Shown here in pieces: positions 43,298 through 52,694 of a stretch of DNA of 64,000 nt. This DNA is from Lachnospiraceae bacterium (GTDB lineage: Bacteria > Bacillota > Clostridia > Lachnospirales > Lachnospiraceae), in assembly GCA_022769005.1 (NCBI GenBank), contig JALEKK010000038.1:1-64000 (forward strand). Direction: 5' to 3'. Under the pieces are notes generated by a model. It saw only the letters and a list, made by a program, of their open reading frames with translations, did not search any database and had not been told where the DNA came from. The number at the start of each line of letters is the position of its first letter. Within the stretch, counting starts at the first letter, position 1. The position numbers and the translations under genes were made by a program.

Positions 43298-44047
43298 ATG
43301 AAGATAATATCGTGGAATGTAGCAGGATTCAGAGCCTGCTATAAAAAGGGACTTGAAGAATTTTTCGACAGGGAGAATGCGGATATATATTGTTTTCAGG
43401 AAACAAAAATGACTGATGAGCAGAATCCAATGCACAAAGACGGATATAAGGAATACCTGTATCCTGCCGAAAAAAAGGGATACTCGGGAGTAATGGTATA
43501 TACAAAAACAGATCCCATGAATGTAACGTTTGGAATCGGCGATGAGGAATATGACAGTGAGGGAAGGGTCATTACCCTTGAATTTGAGAATTTTTATCTT
43601 GTAAACTGTTATGTTCCGAATTCAAAACGGGGACTGGAAAGACTTGATTCAAGAATGAGATTTGAGGATCTTATGAGAAACTATCTTTTAAAACTCTCAA
43701 AAAAGAAAAATATTATTTATTGCGGAGACCTTAACGTTGCCCATGAGGAAATAGATATAAAGAATGCATCTTCCAACAGAAGGTCCGCTGGATTTACCGA
43801 TGAAGAGCGAAATAAGATGACGGTTTTACTTGAATCGGGATTTATTGATACCTTCAGGTATCTTTATCCTGAAGAGGTGAAATACAGCTGGTGGAGTTAT
43901 TTCGGAAAAGCAAGGGAGAATAACGTAGGGTGGAGAATAGACTACTTTATTGTTAATAAAAGCTTTGCGGATTCCGTGAAGGATTCAATAATCTATACAG
44001 ATGTATTGGGATCTGATCACTGTCCGATAGGAATTGAATTAAAGTAA
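43298..44047 (+). CDS. xth: Exodeoxyribonuclease III (AP endonuclease)
   Basis: A 249-residue EEP-fold enzyme that nicks at abasic sites and trims 3' ends in base-excision repair. Conserved motifs are SWNVAGFRACYKKG, FCFQETKM-type metal glutamate region (YCFQETKM), GDLNVAHEEIDI, WWSYFGKARENNVGWRIDYF and the C-terminal SDHCPIGIEL. The length matches ExoA/Xth. ung, which generates its substrate sites, is at 51964. Confidence 0.95.
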   Translation: MKIISWNVAGFRACYKKGLEEFFDRENADIYCFQETKMTDEQNPMHKDGYKEYLYPAEKKGYSGVMVYTKTDPMNVTFGIGDEEYDSEGRVITLEFENFYLVNCYVPNSKRGLERLDSRMRFEDLMRNYLLKLSKKKNIIYCGDLNVAHEEIDIKNASSNRRSAGFTDEERNKMTVLLESGFIDTFRYLYPEEVKYSWWSYFGKARENNVGWRIDYFIVNKSFADSVKDSIIYTDVLGSDHCPIGIELK

Positions 44048-44112
44048 TTTTTTATTATATTATTATCTATTATTAGCCGACGGTTTTTGTTGTTATATTT
44101 TTAGGAGCGTCT

Positions 44113-44946
44113 ATGAGGAAAATAATTTACGCCGTATCAGACTCAGTGGGCGATACGGCATGGCAGGTTGCCAAAGCGGGAGCAAATCAGTTTGACCAGA
44201 CAACAATAAAAGTTATTAGAAAGCCTTATGTGCTGTCAAGAGAACAGGTCGATGAAATATTTGAAAAAGCCTCCGATAACAGAGGAATGATAGTGCATAC
44301 ACTTATTAACCCTGAATTAAGACAATATGTACTGGAAAAGAAGGCAGAGTATGATATAGATGTAATAGACGTATTGGGACCGGTAATATGGGGGGCGGAG
44401 AAGCTTACTCACGAAGATGCGGATATGAATGTCGGTCAGGCAAGAAGACTTTCAACGGATTATTTTAAAAGAATCGATGCAATGGAATTCGCCGTTAAAT
44501 ATGATGACGGAAAGGATCCGTCGGGATTTCCAAAGGCGGATATTGTTATCGTAGGCGTTTCACGTACAAGCAAAACGCCTCTTTCACTGTTTCTTGCTTA
44601 CAACTACGGGATCAAAACGGCCAATTTACCTCTTGTTCCGGAGGTTCCGCTTCCGAGAGAAATACTTACGGTGCCGCCGAGAAAGATTATCGGACTCATT
44701 ATAGATACATATAAATTAAACGGAATAAGAAAGACCAGAATGGAAAACATGGGAATAAAGGGCGAGTCCGATTATTTTGATTTGGCAAGAATAAACAGTG
44801 AAATGGAGTATGCAAGGGGCGTTATGAGGCATTTACACTGTAATATCATAGATGTATCAAATAAGTCGATTGAGGAAACCGCATCGTATATTGTACAAAT
44901 TGCGGATAAAAATAAAGTAATAGACGAGAAAAGCGGTTTGTGCTAA
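44113..44946 (+). CDS. Pyruvate, phosphate dikinase (or PEP synthase) regulatory protein
   Basis: A 277-residue DUF299/PDRP protein, a bifunctional serine/threonine kinase and phosphorylase that inactivates and reactivates PPDK or PEP synthase using ADP and phosphate. The N-terminal IYAVSDSVGDTAWQVAKA and the P-loop-like GVSRTSKTPLSLFLAYNYGIKTANLPLVPE are family-diagnostic. The target gene (ppdK or ppsA) is not in the window. PPDK is the likelier target in Clostridia, where it works in glycolysis and gluconeogenesis. AGGAG precedes the start. Confidence 0.92.
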   Translation: MRKIIYAVSDSVGDTAWQVAKAGANQFDQTTIKVIRKPYVLSREQVDEIFEKASDNRGMIVHTLINPELRQYVLEKKAEYDIDVIDVLGPVIWGAEKLTHEDADMNVGQARRLSTDYFKRIDAMEFAVKYDDGKDPSGFPKADIVIVGVSRTSKTPLSLFLAYNYGIKTANLPLVPEVPLPREILTVPPRKIIGLIIDTYKLNGIRKTRMENMGIKGESDYFDLARINSEMEYARGVMRHLHCNIIDVSNKSIEETASYIVQIADKNKVIDEKSGLC

Positions 44947-44993
44947 TATTTGATGTACATTTACACTTCAAGTATATTGAAAGGAATCAGATT

Positions 44994-46085
44994 ATGGATC
45001 AGAAATTAAAAGTAGGAGTACTTGGAGCTACGGGAATGGTTGGACAGAGATTTATTACTCTTCTTGAAAATCATCCATGGTTCGAAGTTACGGTTGTTGC
45101 CGCAAGCAGCAGGTCAGCCGGAAAATTATATGAAGAAGTGGTTGGTAATCGTTGGAAGTTAGATGTTCCTACTCCTGAATACGTTAAGAAGATGACGATT
45201 ATGGATATGGACGCCGACATGAACGAAATAGCTTCAAAGGTAGATTTTGTTCTTTGTGCCGTTGATATGCCAAAGGAAGAGATCAAAGCCCTTGAAGAAA
45301 GATATGCAAAAACAGAAACTCCCGTAGTTTCCAACAACTCTGCCAACAGATGGACACCTGATGTTCCTATGGTAGTGCCTGAAATCAATCCTGAACATCT
45401 TGAAGTAATAGAATCACAAAAAAAACGTCTGGGTACCAAGAGAGGTTTTATATGTGTAAAACCTAATTGCTCCATTCAGGCATATACACCTGCTCTTCAT
45501 GCTCTTAAAGAGTTCGGTCCGAAACTTGTTGTTGTATCAACATATCAGGCAATTTCCGGAGCGGGCAAGACATTTGAAACATGGCCTGAAATGGTAGGAA
45601 ATATTATTCCTTACATCGGCGGAGAAGAAGAAAAATCAGAGAAAGAGCCTCTTCGTCTTTGGGGTGAAGTAGTGGACGGAAAGGTTATCCCTGCCACAGA
45701 GCCCGTAATTACGGCGCAGTGTGTCAGAGTTCCGGTTCTCAACGGACATACCGCATCGGTATATGTCAATTTTGAGAAGAAACCTACAAAGGAACAGATT
45801 ATCGAAAAGTGGGTTAATTTCAAGGGCATTGCCCAGGAATTAGAGCTTCCAAGCGCTCCTAAGAACTTTATACAGTACAGAGAGGAAGAAGACAGACCGC
45901 AGGTTCTTTTGGACGTAAATTATGAGCACGGTATGGGCGTTTCTCTCGGAAGATTAAGAGAAGATACGGTATTTGATTACAAATTTATAGGACTTGCTCA
46001 TAATACATTAAGAGGTGCGGCAGGCGGCGCCGTTCTTATTGCGGAGTTATTGGCTGCCAAAGGATATATTACGCCTAAAAACTGA
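44994..46085 (+). CDS. asd: Aspartate-semialdehyde dehydrogenase, archaeal/fungal type
   Basis: A 363-residue NADP-dependent dehydrogenase converting aspartyl phosphate to aspartate semialdehyde, for Lys, Thr, Met and diaminopimelate synthesis. GVLGATGMVGQRFITLL is the Rossmann start, and the catalytic cysteine is in KPNCSIQ (around residue 159). The segments NNSANRWTPDVPMVVPEINPEH and YQAISGAGKTFETWPEM belong to the archaeal/fungal branch and not the common bacterial Asd. ATG 44994 has AAGGAA upstream; an extension to 44940 runs into the preceding gene. The gene stands alone before a strong terminator. Confidence 0.92.
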   Translation: MDQKLKVGVLGATGMVGQRFITLLENHPWFEVTVVAASSRSAGKLYEEVVGNRWKLDVPTPEYVKKMTIMDMDADMNEIASKVDFVLCAVDMPKEEIKALEERYAKTETPVVSNNSANRWTPDVPMVVPEINPEHLEVIESQKKRLGTKRGFICVKPNCSIQAYTPALHALKEFGPKLVVVSTYQAISGAGKTFETWPEMVGNIIPYIGGEEEKSEKEPLRLWGEVVDGKVIPATEPVITAQCVRVPVLNGHTASVYVNFEKKPTKEQIIEKWVNFKGIAQELELPSAPKNFIQYREEEDRPQVLLDVNYEHGMGVSLGRLREDTVFDYKFIGLAHNTLRGAAGGAVLIAELLAAKGYITPKN

Positions 46086-46121
46086 TATATCGTGACATTT
46101 TACAATACTAATTAATATAAG

Positions 46122-46198
46122 ACCACAGATCCGACACGGGATGATATTGAAACCCATTTAAGGTTTAATACCATCCCGCTTGGTATTTGTGGTTTTTA
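46122..46198 (+). terminator. Terminator after asd
   Basis: ACCACAGAT pairs with ATTTGTGGT, and inside it CGGGATG pairs with CATCCCG and AAACC with GGTTT. A run of five T follows. Confidence 0.85.
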
Positions 46199-46326
46199 TC
46201 ATATTATGCATAAGATGAAGTAAAGTTATGAATTATATGGTTTATGATATATAATAAAACATTGACAGTCATTTTTTGGGAATGAGTTACCTGTTAATAA
46301 TTGTTTACAGTGAAGGAATGCGAAGT

Positions 46327-48513
46327 ATGAGTAAATCAGTTTTTATAGCCGAAAAACCCAGTGTGGCCAGAGAATTTGCAAAGGCTTTACATTCCGATTT
46401 TAAAACGGGAGACGGGTATTTGGAATCGGATAAATATGTGGTTACATGGTGCGTCGGTCATCTGGTTACAATGAGCTATCCCGAGGAATACAATCCCGTA
46501 TTAAAGAAGTGGTCTTTAAATACACTTCCGTTTATACCGAAAGAATTTAAATACGAACTTATACCGGCTACCAAAAAACAATTTTCCATAGTCTCAAATA
46601 TTCTGAACAGAAAAGATGTAGATAAGATATATGTATGTACCGACTCCGGACGGGAGGGAGAGCTTATTTACAGGCTTGTAAAACAGGAAGCCAAAGTATC
46701 AGGAAAAGAAGAAAGACGGGTTTGGATAGATTCTCAAACCGAGGAAGAAATAAAAAGGGGAATAGATGAAGCAAAACCCTTAAGCGAGTATGATAATCTT
46801 TCGGCAGCCGCATATTTGAGGCAGATAGAAGATTATTTGATGGGAATTAATTTTTCAAGACTTTTGACTCTTACATACGGAAATGATGTTTCAAAAAAAC
46901 TCTCTATGGACAGATGCGTAATTGCCATAGGAAGAGTTATGACATGTGTCTTGGGAATGATTGTAAACAGAGAACGTGAAATAAGAAATTTTATTACAAC
47001 TCCGTATTATAAAGTAATAACAAAATCGGAAAGTTTTAGCGCGGAGTGGAAAGTATCAGATACAAGCAGATACATTGATTCAAGTCTGATATATAAAGAT
47101 AACGGTTTTTATGATAAGGAAGAAGCGATTTCTTTTGCACAGGATTTATATAAAAAACAGAATATTGAAATCAAACGAGACAGCATTGTATTTATCCCAA
47201 AAAATAACAAAAATACATCAGAAGAAAACGACATACCTGAAAACGAACTTCCGGATTCAGACACCGACAATTTATCTGAAGCGGTGCCTTCGGATGATGA
47301 TATTAAAGAGAATACCGAGCTTACCGAAAACAGACTTTCAGCATTAATATCCGATCTTTCAAGAAAAAAAGAAAAAGTTTCGGCTCCGCTTCTGTATAAT
47401 TTGGCGGAATTGCAAAATGAATGTTCAAAATTGTTTAAGATATCTCCGGATGAAACACTTAAAACCGTACAGGAATTATATGAAAAAAAACTGACCACAT
47501 ACCCGAGAACGGATGCAAGAGTTTTGTCCACTGCCATCGCAAAAGAAATTCACAAAAACATTTCCGGATTGGGAAATATAACACCCTATAAACCATTTGT
47601 TGAAAATATATTAAATAACGGACTTTATTACGGTATTTCAAAAACAAAGTATGTGGATGATAAAAAGATTACCGACCATTATGCAATTATTCCGACAGGA
47701 CAGGGGCTGTCGGGGATTAATACTCTTTCGACAACCGGTAAAAAAATTTACGAAATTATATGCAGAAGGTTTTTAAGTATATTTTATCCTCCGGCGGTAT
47801 ATGAAAAGATATCCGTAGAGTCGGAGATGTCCGTAAACGGGAAAATACAGGAATCAGGCGAAAACAAATCGGATGAAAAAGAATATAAGGAAAAGTTTAC
47901 CGCGAATTTTAAAGCCTTAAAAGAAAAGGGATATTTAGAAGTTGCAAGACCATCATTTTCAAAAGATAAATCATCTGAGAGTGAAATCTCACCTGAAGTA
48001 CTTAAATTAAAAAAGGGAGATACAATTTTTATTGATTGTATCGAAATAAAAGAGAGTGAAACGGTTCCGCCGAAAAGATACAATTCGGGGTCTATTATTT
48101 TGGCAATGGAAAACGCGGGCAAATTAATAGAAAACGAAGAATTGAGAGCACAGATAAAAAACAGCGGGATAGGTACAAGTTCCACGAGAGCGGAAATACT
48201 CAAGAAACTAAATACCAATAAATACATTTCCACAAACAAAAAGACTCAGGTTCTTACGCCTACATTAATGGGAGAAGTGATTTATGACGCAACAAGTATT
48301 TCAATTCCTCAGCTTCTCAATCCGGCGTTTACCGCAAGTTGGGAAAAGGGTTTAAATTATGTTTCCAACGGTGAGATTTCTTCAGAAGAATATATGCAAA
48401 AACTGTCCGGATTTATTGATATAAGAACCAAGGCTGTTATACAATGTAACAATAAATCCATACTGATGAATAAAATAAACGAATTAAAGAAGTATTATAA
48501 AAAAATAAAGTAG
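46327..48513 (+). CDS. topB: DNA topoisomerase III-like protein (type IA)
   Basis: A 728-residue type IA topoisomerase. The Toprim domain starts SVFIAEKPSVAREFAKAL and includes VCTDSGREGELIYRL. The catalytic tyrosine is in LTTYPRTDARVLS, after APLLYNLAELQNECSKLF, and IGTSSTRAEILKKL is also conserved. Between ~290 and 350 lies an acidic, Ser/Asp/Glu-rich insert, and a second charged insert occurs near 520. No C-terminal zinc fingers follow. ATG 46327 has GAAGGAA at suitable distance. It may be the housekeeping TopB or one associated with a past mobile element; neighbours suggest housekeeping. Confidence 0.9.
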   Translation: MSKSVFIAEKPSVAREFAKALHSDFKTGDGYLESDKYVVTWCVGHLVTMSYPEEYNPVLKKWSLNTLPFIPKEFKYELIPATKKQFSIVSNILNRKDVDKIYVCTDSGREGELIYRLVKQEAKVSGKEERRVWIDSQTEEEIKRGIDEAKPLSEYDNLSAAAYLRQIEDYLMGINFSRLLTLTYGNDVSKKLSMDRCVIAIGRVMTCVLGMIVNREREIRNFITTPYYKVITKSESFSAEWKVSDTSRYIDSSLIYKDNGFYDKEEAISFAQDLYKKQNIEIKRDSIVFIPKNNKNTSEENDIPENELPDSDTDNLSEAVPSDDDIKENTELTENRLSALISDLSRKKEKVSAPLLYNLAELQNECSKLFKISPDETLKTVQELYEKKLTTYPRTDARVLSTAIAKEIHKNISGLGNITPYKPFVENILNNGLYYGISKTKYVDDKKITDHYAIIPTGQGLSGINTLSTTGKKIYEIICRRFLSIFYPPAVYEKISVESEMSVNGKIQESGENKSDEKEYKEKFTANFKALKEKGYLEVARPSFSKDKSSESEISPEVLKLKKGDTIFIDCIEIKESETVPPKRYNSGSIILAMENAGKLIENEELRAQIKNSGIGTSSTRAEILKKLNTNKYISTNKKTQVLTPTLMGEVIYDATSISIPQLLNPAFTASWEKGLNYVSNGEISSEEYMQKLSGFIDIRTKAVIQCNNKSILMNKINELKKYYKKIK

Positions 48514-48525
48514 ACGGGGGCAAAT

Positions 48526-49197
48526 ATGTTAAAAAATATTTCAGAAGAATTATTCTCTTTAGATCAAAGCCTTTTCGGACATTTCCTTAAGGAATGTAAG
48601 TATCCATGGGAAATATTGCCGAGAATAGGCGAATATATTATTGAGATCGGGGAAAAGCTTCCCGGTGATAAGTACGATCAGATAGGAGATTATATTTGGG
48701 CTGCCAAAAGCGCCAAAATATATGATTCGGCATTTATAACAGGTCCGTGTATAATCGGCGAAAATACGGAGGTACGCCACTGCGCATTTATAAGAGGTAA
48801 GGCGCTTATAGGAAATGACTGTGTGGTCGGCAATTCAACCGAGTTGAAAAATGTAATACTGTTTAATAAAGTTCAGGTTCCTCATTATAACTATGTGGGG
48901 GATTCGATTTTGGGGTACGGAGCTCACATGGGAGCGGGTTCAATTACGTCAAATGTCCGTTCCGACAAAAAGTTGATTACAATTAAGTATCCGGACGGAA
49001 AAATAGAAACAGGTATGAAAAAAATAGGAGCGATTATAGGCGACGGAGTTGAAATAGGATGCGGAAGCGTACTTAATCCCGGAACCATAATCGGTAAGGA
49101 TACACAGGTGTACCCTCTGTCAAGTGTGAGAGGCTTTGTGAAAAGCAATCAAATATATAAAAATCAAAATGAAATTGTAGAGAAAGATTTAAGATGA
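48526..49197 (+). CDS. Left-handed beta-helix acyltransferase-like protein (GlmU C-domain-like)
   Basis: A 223-residue protein with hexapeptide repeats that build a left-handed beta helix, e.g. AFITGPCIIGENTEVRHCAF, IRGKALIGNDCVVGNSTE and GDGVEIGCGSVLNPGTIIG. The pattern LKNVILFNKVQVPHYNYVGDSILGYGAHMGAGS closely resembles the acetyltransferase half of GlmU. The pyrophosphorylase half is absent. Such short forms are common in Clostridia and often called UDP-GlcNAc pyrophosphorylase by name transfer. The acyl acceptor is unknown. It overlaps mtaB by 4 bases. Confidence 0.85.
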   Translation: MLKNISEELFSLDQSLFGHFLKECKYPWEILPRIGEYIIEIGEKLPGDKYDQIGDYIWAAKSAKIYDSAFITGPCIIGENTEVRHCAFIRGKALIGNDCVVGNSTELKNVILFNKVQVPHYNYVGDSILGYGAHMGAGSITSNVRSDKKLITIKYPDGKIETGMKKIGAIIGDGVEIGCGSVLNPGTIIGKDTQVYPLSSVRGFVKSNQIYKNQNEIVEKDLR

Positions 49198-50537
49198 GAG
49201 CAGCATTACATAACTTGGGATGTAAAACCAATTCATACGAAACCGAGAGTATGAAAGAGGCATTAAGAAGTGCAGGCTTTGAAATAGTGGATTTTTCGAA
49301 AGATTCCCCTGCGGATGTATATATAATTAATACATGTTCCGTAACAAATATTGCAGACAGAAAGTCCCGACAAATGATTCACAGGGCAAAATCATTTAAC
49401 GAGGATGCAATTATTGTCGCCGCAGGATGTTTTGTACAGGCAAATGCCGAAAAAGTATTGGAAAATGAACCTGTTGACATAGTTATAGGTTCATCGGATA
49501 AGAAAAATCTCGTGACAAGTATCCATGAACTTATTGAAATGAGAAATACGGGTATAATAGACGGTGAAAAATCATTTGTTACGGATTTAAAAAGGAAGGT
49601 TGAGTTTGAAGAACTGACAATAGCGGACAATACCTCTCATACAAGAGCATTTATAAAAATTCAGGACGGCTGCGATAAGTACTGTACATTTTGCATTATA
49701 CCTTTTCTTCGCGGTCATGTCAGAAGCAGAAAATTAGAAGATATTGTTACCGAGATTGACAATTTGTCTCAAAAAGGCATAAAAGAATTTGTTTTTACGG
49801 GAATAAATATGTCGGCATACGGTGCGGATATAAATTATGAACACGATTTGGCGGATGTAATTAACAGTGTAAATGAATTGCCTTTAGTTGAAAGAATAAG
49901 AATAAGTTCTCTTGATCCGGATATTGTTACCGTGGATTTTCTTGAAAAAATCAGGAACAGTAAGAAAGTCTGTCCGCATTTTCATCTTTCGCTTCAAAGC
50001 GGTTCAAACCCTGTTTTGAAAAATATGAAACGCGGATATACGGCGGAAGAATATTTTGAAAAATGTAATCTTCTTAGAGAGTATTATGATAATCCAGCCA
50101 TAACTACGGACATAATAATGGGATTTCCGGGAGAGACGGAAGAGATGGCGCAGGAGACATATGATTATGTCAGAAAAATAGGATTTTCGGCAGTTCATGT
50201 ATTTCCGTATTCAAAGAGAGACGGAACCGTTGCTGCCGATATGCCGTCACAGATACCGTCAGATATAAAATCTAAGAGAACGGGTAAATTGACAGATATT
50301 ACTAATAAATTAAAAGAAAAATATAATGACGGCTGTATCGGAAAAGCAGACAGCATTCTTATAGAAGAAATTATTGAAGCGGACGGTTTGTCATATTACA
50401 CGGGATATACCACAAGGTATGTAAAATGTTTAATTCGTCGTGATGACGGCATTAATATAGGCGATACCGTAAAAGCAGTTGTAAGCGGCAGATTTAACAA
50501 AGAGTATATGCTTGCCGATGTAGTAAATGACATATAA
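49194..50537 (+). CDS. mtaB: tRNA t6A37 methylthiotransferase MtaB
   Basis: A 447-residue radical SAM enzyme that turns t6A at tRNA position 37 into ms2t6A. The N-terminal UPF0004 domain has LGCKTNSYETE, CSVTNIADRKSRQMI and AAGCFVQ (three cluster cysteines). The radical SAM motif is CDKYCTFCIIP, with HFHLSLQSGSNPVLKNMKRGYT after it and a TRAM domain at the C-terminus. It overlaps the preceding gene by ATGA. Its SAM chemistry releases 5'-deoxyadenosine, a possible feed for the mtnK-mtnA salvage operon. Confidence 0.94.
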   Translation: MRAALHNLGCKTNSYETESMKEALRSAGFEIVDFSKDSPADVYIINTCSVTNIADRKSRQMIHRAKSFNEDAIIVAAGCFVQANAEKVLENEPVDIVIGSSDKKNLVTSIHELIEMRNTGIIDGEKSFVTDLKRKVEFEELTIADNTSHTRAFIKIQDGCDKYCTFCIIPFLRGHVRSRKLEDIVTEIDNLSQKGIKEFVFTGINMSAYGADINYEHDLADVINSVNELPLVERIRISSLDPDIVTVDFLEKIRNSKKVCPHFHLSLQSGSNPVLKNMKRGYTAEEYFEKCNLLREYYDNPAITTDIIMGFPGETEEMAQETYDYVRKIGFSAVHVFPYSKRDGTVAADMPSQIPSDIKSKRTGKLTDITNKLKEKYNDGCIGKADSILIEEIIEADGLSYYTGYTTRYVKCLIRRDDGINIGDTVKAVVSGRFNKEYMLADVVNDI

Positions 50538-50568
50538 AGCCCTGAAAATATTATATAAGGAGAATACC

Positions 50569-51180
50569 GTGGTTGTAATAATTGACTATGATGCCGGCAA
50601 CATTAAAAGTGTTGAAAAGGCAGTTGAATATCTCGGAAGTGATGTTGTACTTTCAAATGACAAAAAAATAATAAAGTCTGCGGACAGGGTTATATTACCC
50701 GGCGTAGGTGCGTTCGGCGACGCCATGGACAACCTTAAAAAGTATGATCTTGTAGAGACAATAAGGGATTATGCAAAAAGCGGTAATCCGTTTCTGGGCA
50801 TATGTCTCGGAATGCAGATACTTTTTGAGAACAGTGATGAAGATAAGGAAGCGGAGGGACTCTCCGTTATAAAGGGAAGCATAAAGAAGATTCCGGCAAA
50901 GGATTCTTTTAAAATACCGCACATGGGTTGGAATAACCTGAATATTACTAAAAACAACAGTCGTATTTTAAAAGGAATTGATTCTGAATCGTATGTATAC
51001 TTCGTTCATTCTTATTATGCCGATGCATGTGATAAAAACGATATATCCGCCACATGCGATTATACTACGACAATGGACGTTGTGGTTGAAAGGGATAATG
51101 TGTTTGGATGTCAATTTCATCCTGAAAAAAGCAGTAATACGGGGCTTCATATTTTAAAGAATTTTTTAGAGATAAAGTGA
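50569..51180 (+). CDS. hisH: Imidazole glycerol phosphate synthase, glutamine amidotransferase subunit
   Basis: A 203-residue class I glutaminase. [20 protein letters not shown] is the HisH start; the nucleophile is the cysteine in [11 protein letters not shown], and the His-Glu pair is in CQFHPEKSS. The GTG at 50569 with TAAGGAGA is the best start; an upstream frame overlapping mtaB is rejected. It feeds ammonia to HisF, encoded 8 bases downstream. No other histidine genes lie in the window. Confidence 0.95.
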   Translation: MVVIIDYDAGNIKSVEKAVEYLGSDVVLSNDKKIIKSADRVILPGVGAFGDAMDNLKKYDLVETIRDYAKSGNPFLGICLGMQILFENSDEDKEAEGLSVIKGSIKKIPAKDSFKIPHMGWNNLNITKNNSRILKGIDSESYVYFVHSYYADACDKNDISATCDYTTTMDVVVERDNVFGCQFHPEKSSNTGLHILKNFLEIK

Positions 51181-51187
51181 GAAAAGT

Positions 51188-51946
51188 ATGTTTACAAAAA
51201 GGATAATACCTTGCCTGGACTGCAAGGACGGAAGAGTTGTAAAAGGGACGTCATTTGTTAATCTTAGAGATGCGGGAGACCCTATAGAAGTCGCAAAAAA
51301 ATACGATGCGGACGGGGCGGACGAGCTTGTGTTTTTAGATATAACGGCAACATCCGACGACAGAAACACAACGGTGGATCTTGTCAGAAAAGTTGCAAAG
51401 GAAGTATTTATACCGTTTACGGTCGGAGGCGGTATCAGAACAACAGATGACTTTAAGGTACTTTTAAGAGAAGGTGCCGATAAAATATCGATTAATTCCG
51501 CTGCCATACTCAATCCATCACTCATAAGCGAAGCTGCAAAAAAATTCGGCTCACAGTGTGTGGTTGTGGCAATTGATGCAAAGAAAAGAGAAGACGGAGG
51601 CTGGAATATTTATCGTTCCGGAGGAAGAATTGATACGGGTATTGACGCCGTACAATGGGCGAAAGATGCGGAACGTCTTGGTGCCGGGGAGATTCTTCTC
51701 ACAAGCATGGATGAAGACGGACAAAAAAAAGGTTACGATATTGCGCTTACAAAGGCGATATCAGACAGTGTTTCCGTTCCGGTTATTGCATCAGGCGGAG
51801 CGGGATGCATGGAAGACTTTCTTAATGCATTTACGAAAGCCGGAGCGGATGCGGCCCTTGCAGCGTCCTTATTTCATTATAATGAAATAAGTATCAAAGA
51901 GTTAAAAGAATATTTAAGAGATAACGGAATATCGGTGAGATTATAA
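51188..51946 (+). CDS. hisF: Imidazole glycerol phosphate synthase cyclase subunit
   Basis: A 252-residue TIM barrel that joins PRFAR and ammonia to make IGP and [22 protein letters not shown] contains the catalytic aspartate (usually Asp11), [10 protein letters not shown] the second (Asp130-equivalent), and [17 protein letters not shown] a phosphate-binding loop. It is directly after hisH; the pair forms the IGPS heterodimer. Confidence 0.96.
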   Translation: MFTKRIIPCLDCKDGRVVKGTSFVNLRDAGDPIEVAKKYDADGADELVFLDITATSDDRNTTVDLVRKVAKEVFIPFTVGGGIRTTDDFKVLLREGADKISINSAAILNPSLISEAAKKFGSQCVVVAIDAKKREDGGWNIYRSGGRIDTGIDAVQWAKDAERLGAGEILLTSMDEDGQKKGYDIALTKAISDSVSVPVIASGGAGCMEDFLNAFTKAGADAALAASLFHYNEISIKELKEYLRDNGISVRL

Positions 51947-51963
51947 GTTAGAGAAGGCTAAAT

Positions 51964-52641
51964 ATGTCAGATGAATTAAAAACATGGGGAGCGGCGCTGA
52001 AAGAAGAGTTTGAAAAACCTTATTTCAGGGAACTTTATAATTTTGTTATATCGGAATATGAAAAAGACATACCGATATATCCGCCTAAAAAAGATATTTT
52101 AAACGCTTTAAGGACAACCCCGCTTGATAAAGTAAAGGTTGTTATTCTGGGACAGGATCCTTATCACAATGAGGGACAGGCTCACGGGCTGTCTTTTTCA
52201 GTCAATAAAGGAGTTGCCGTTCCGCCGTCTCTTGTAAATATTTATCATGAATTACAGGAAGATGTAGGTTGTTACATACCAAATAACGGTGATTTGACTA
52301 AATGGGCAAAACAAGGTGTTCTGCTGCTCAATACGGTTCTAACGGTCAGAGCGCACGAGCCGTTCTCCCATAAAGGAATAGGGTGGGAGAGATTTACCGA
52401 TTCGATTATTAAAATATTGGATGAATCGGACAGACCTATATGCTTTATGCTTTGGGGCTCGCCTGCAAAAAAGAAAATGTCGATGCTTACAAATAAGAAT
52501 CATTTGGTACTGACGGCTTCTCATCCGAGTCCCATGTCTTCATACAGGGGATTTTTTGGATGCAGGCATTTTTCAAAGGCAAATGAATATCTTATCAGTC
52601 ACGGAGAGGAACCCATTGATTGGCAGATTGAAAATATATAA
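51964..52641 (+). CDS. ung: Uracil-DNA glycosylase, family 1
   Basis: A 225-residue UDG that removes uracil from DNA. The water-activating motif VILGQDPYHNEGQAHGLSFSV, the KQGVLLLNTVLTVRAHEPFSHKG segment and the HPSPMSSYRGFFGCRHFS loop are all intact. The gene follows hisF after 17 bases and may be co-transcribed. Together with Xth (43298) and Pol I (29369) it forms a complete short base-excision repair set in this window, apart from ligase. Confidence 0.96.
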   Translation: MSDELKTWGAALKEEFEKPYFRELYNFVISEYEKDIPIYPPKKDILNALRTTPLDKVKVVILGQDPYHNEGQAHGLSFSVNKGVAVPPSLVNIYHELQEDVGCYIPNNGDLTKWAKQGVLLLNTVLTVRAHEPFSHKGIGWERFTDSIIKILDESDRPICFMLWGSPAKKKMSMLTNKNHLVLTASHPSPMSSYRGFFGCRHFSKANEYLISHGEEPIDWQIENI

Positions 52642-52694
52642 CGGTTACAATTTCACACATGGATTTCCCGGAAGGGAATATGAAGGGGGGAATA

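Noticed and set aside
46327..48513. TopB as part of an integrative element
   Set aside because: No relaxase, conjugation or integrase genes are nearby, and the neighbours are housekeeping genes.
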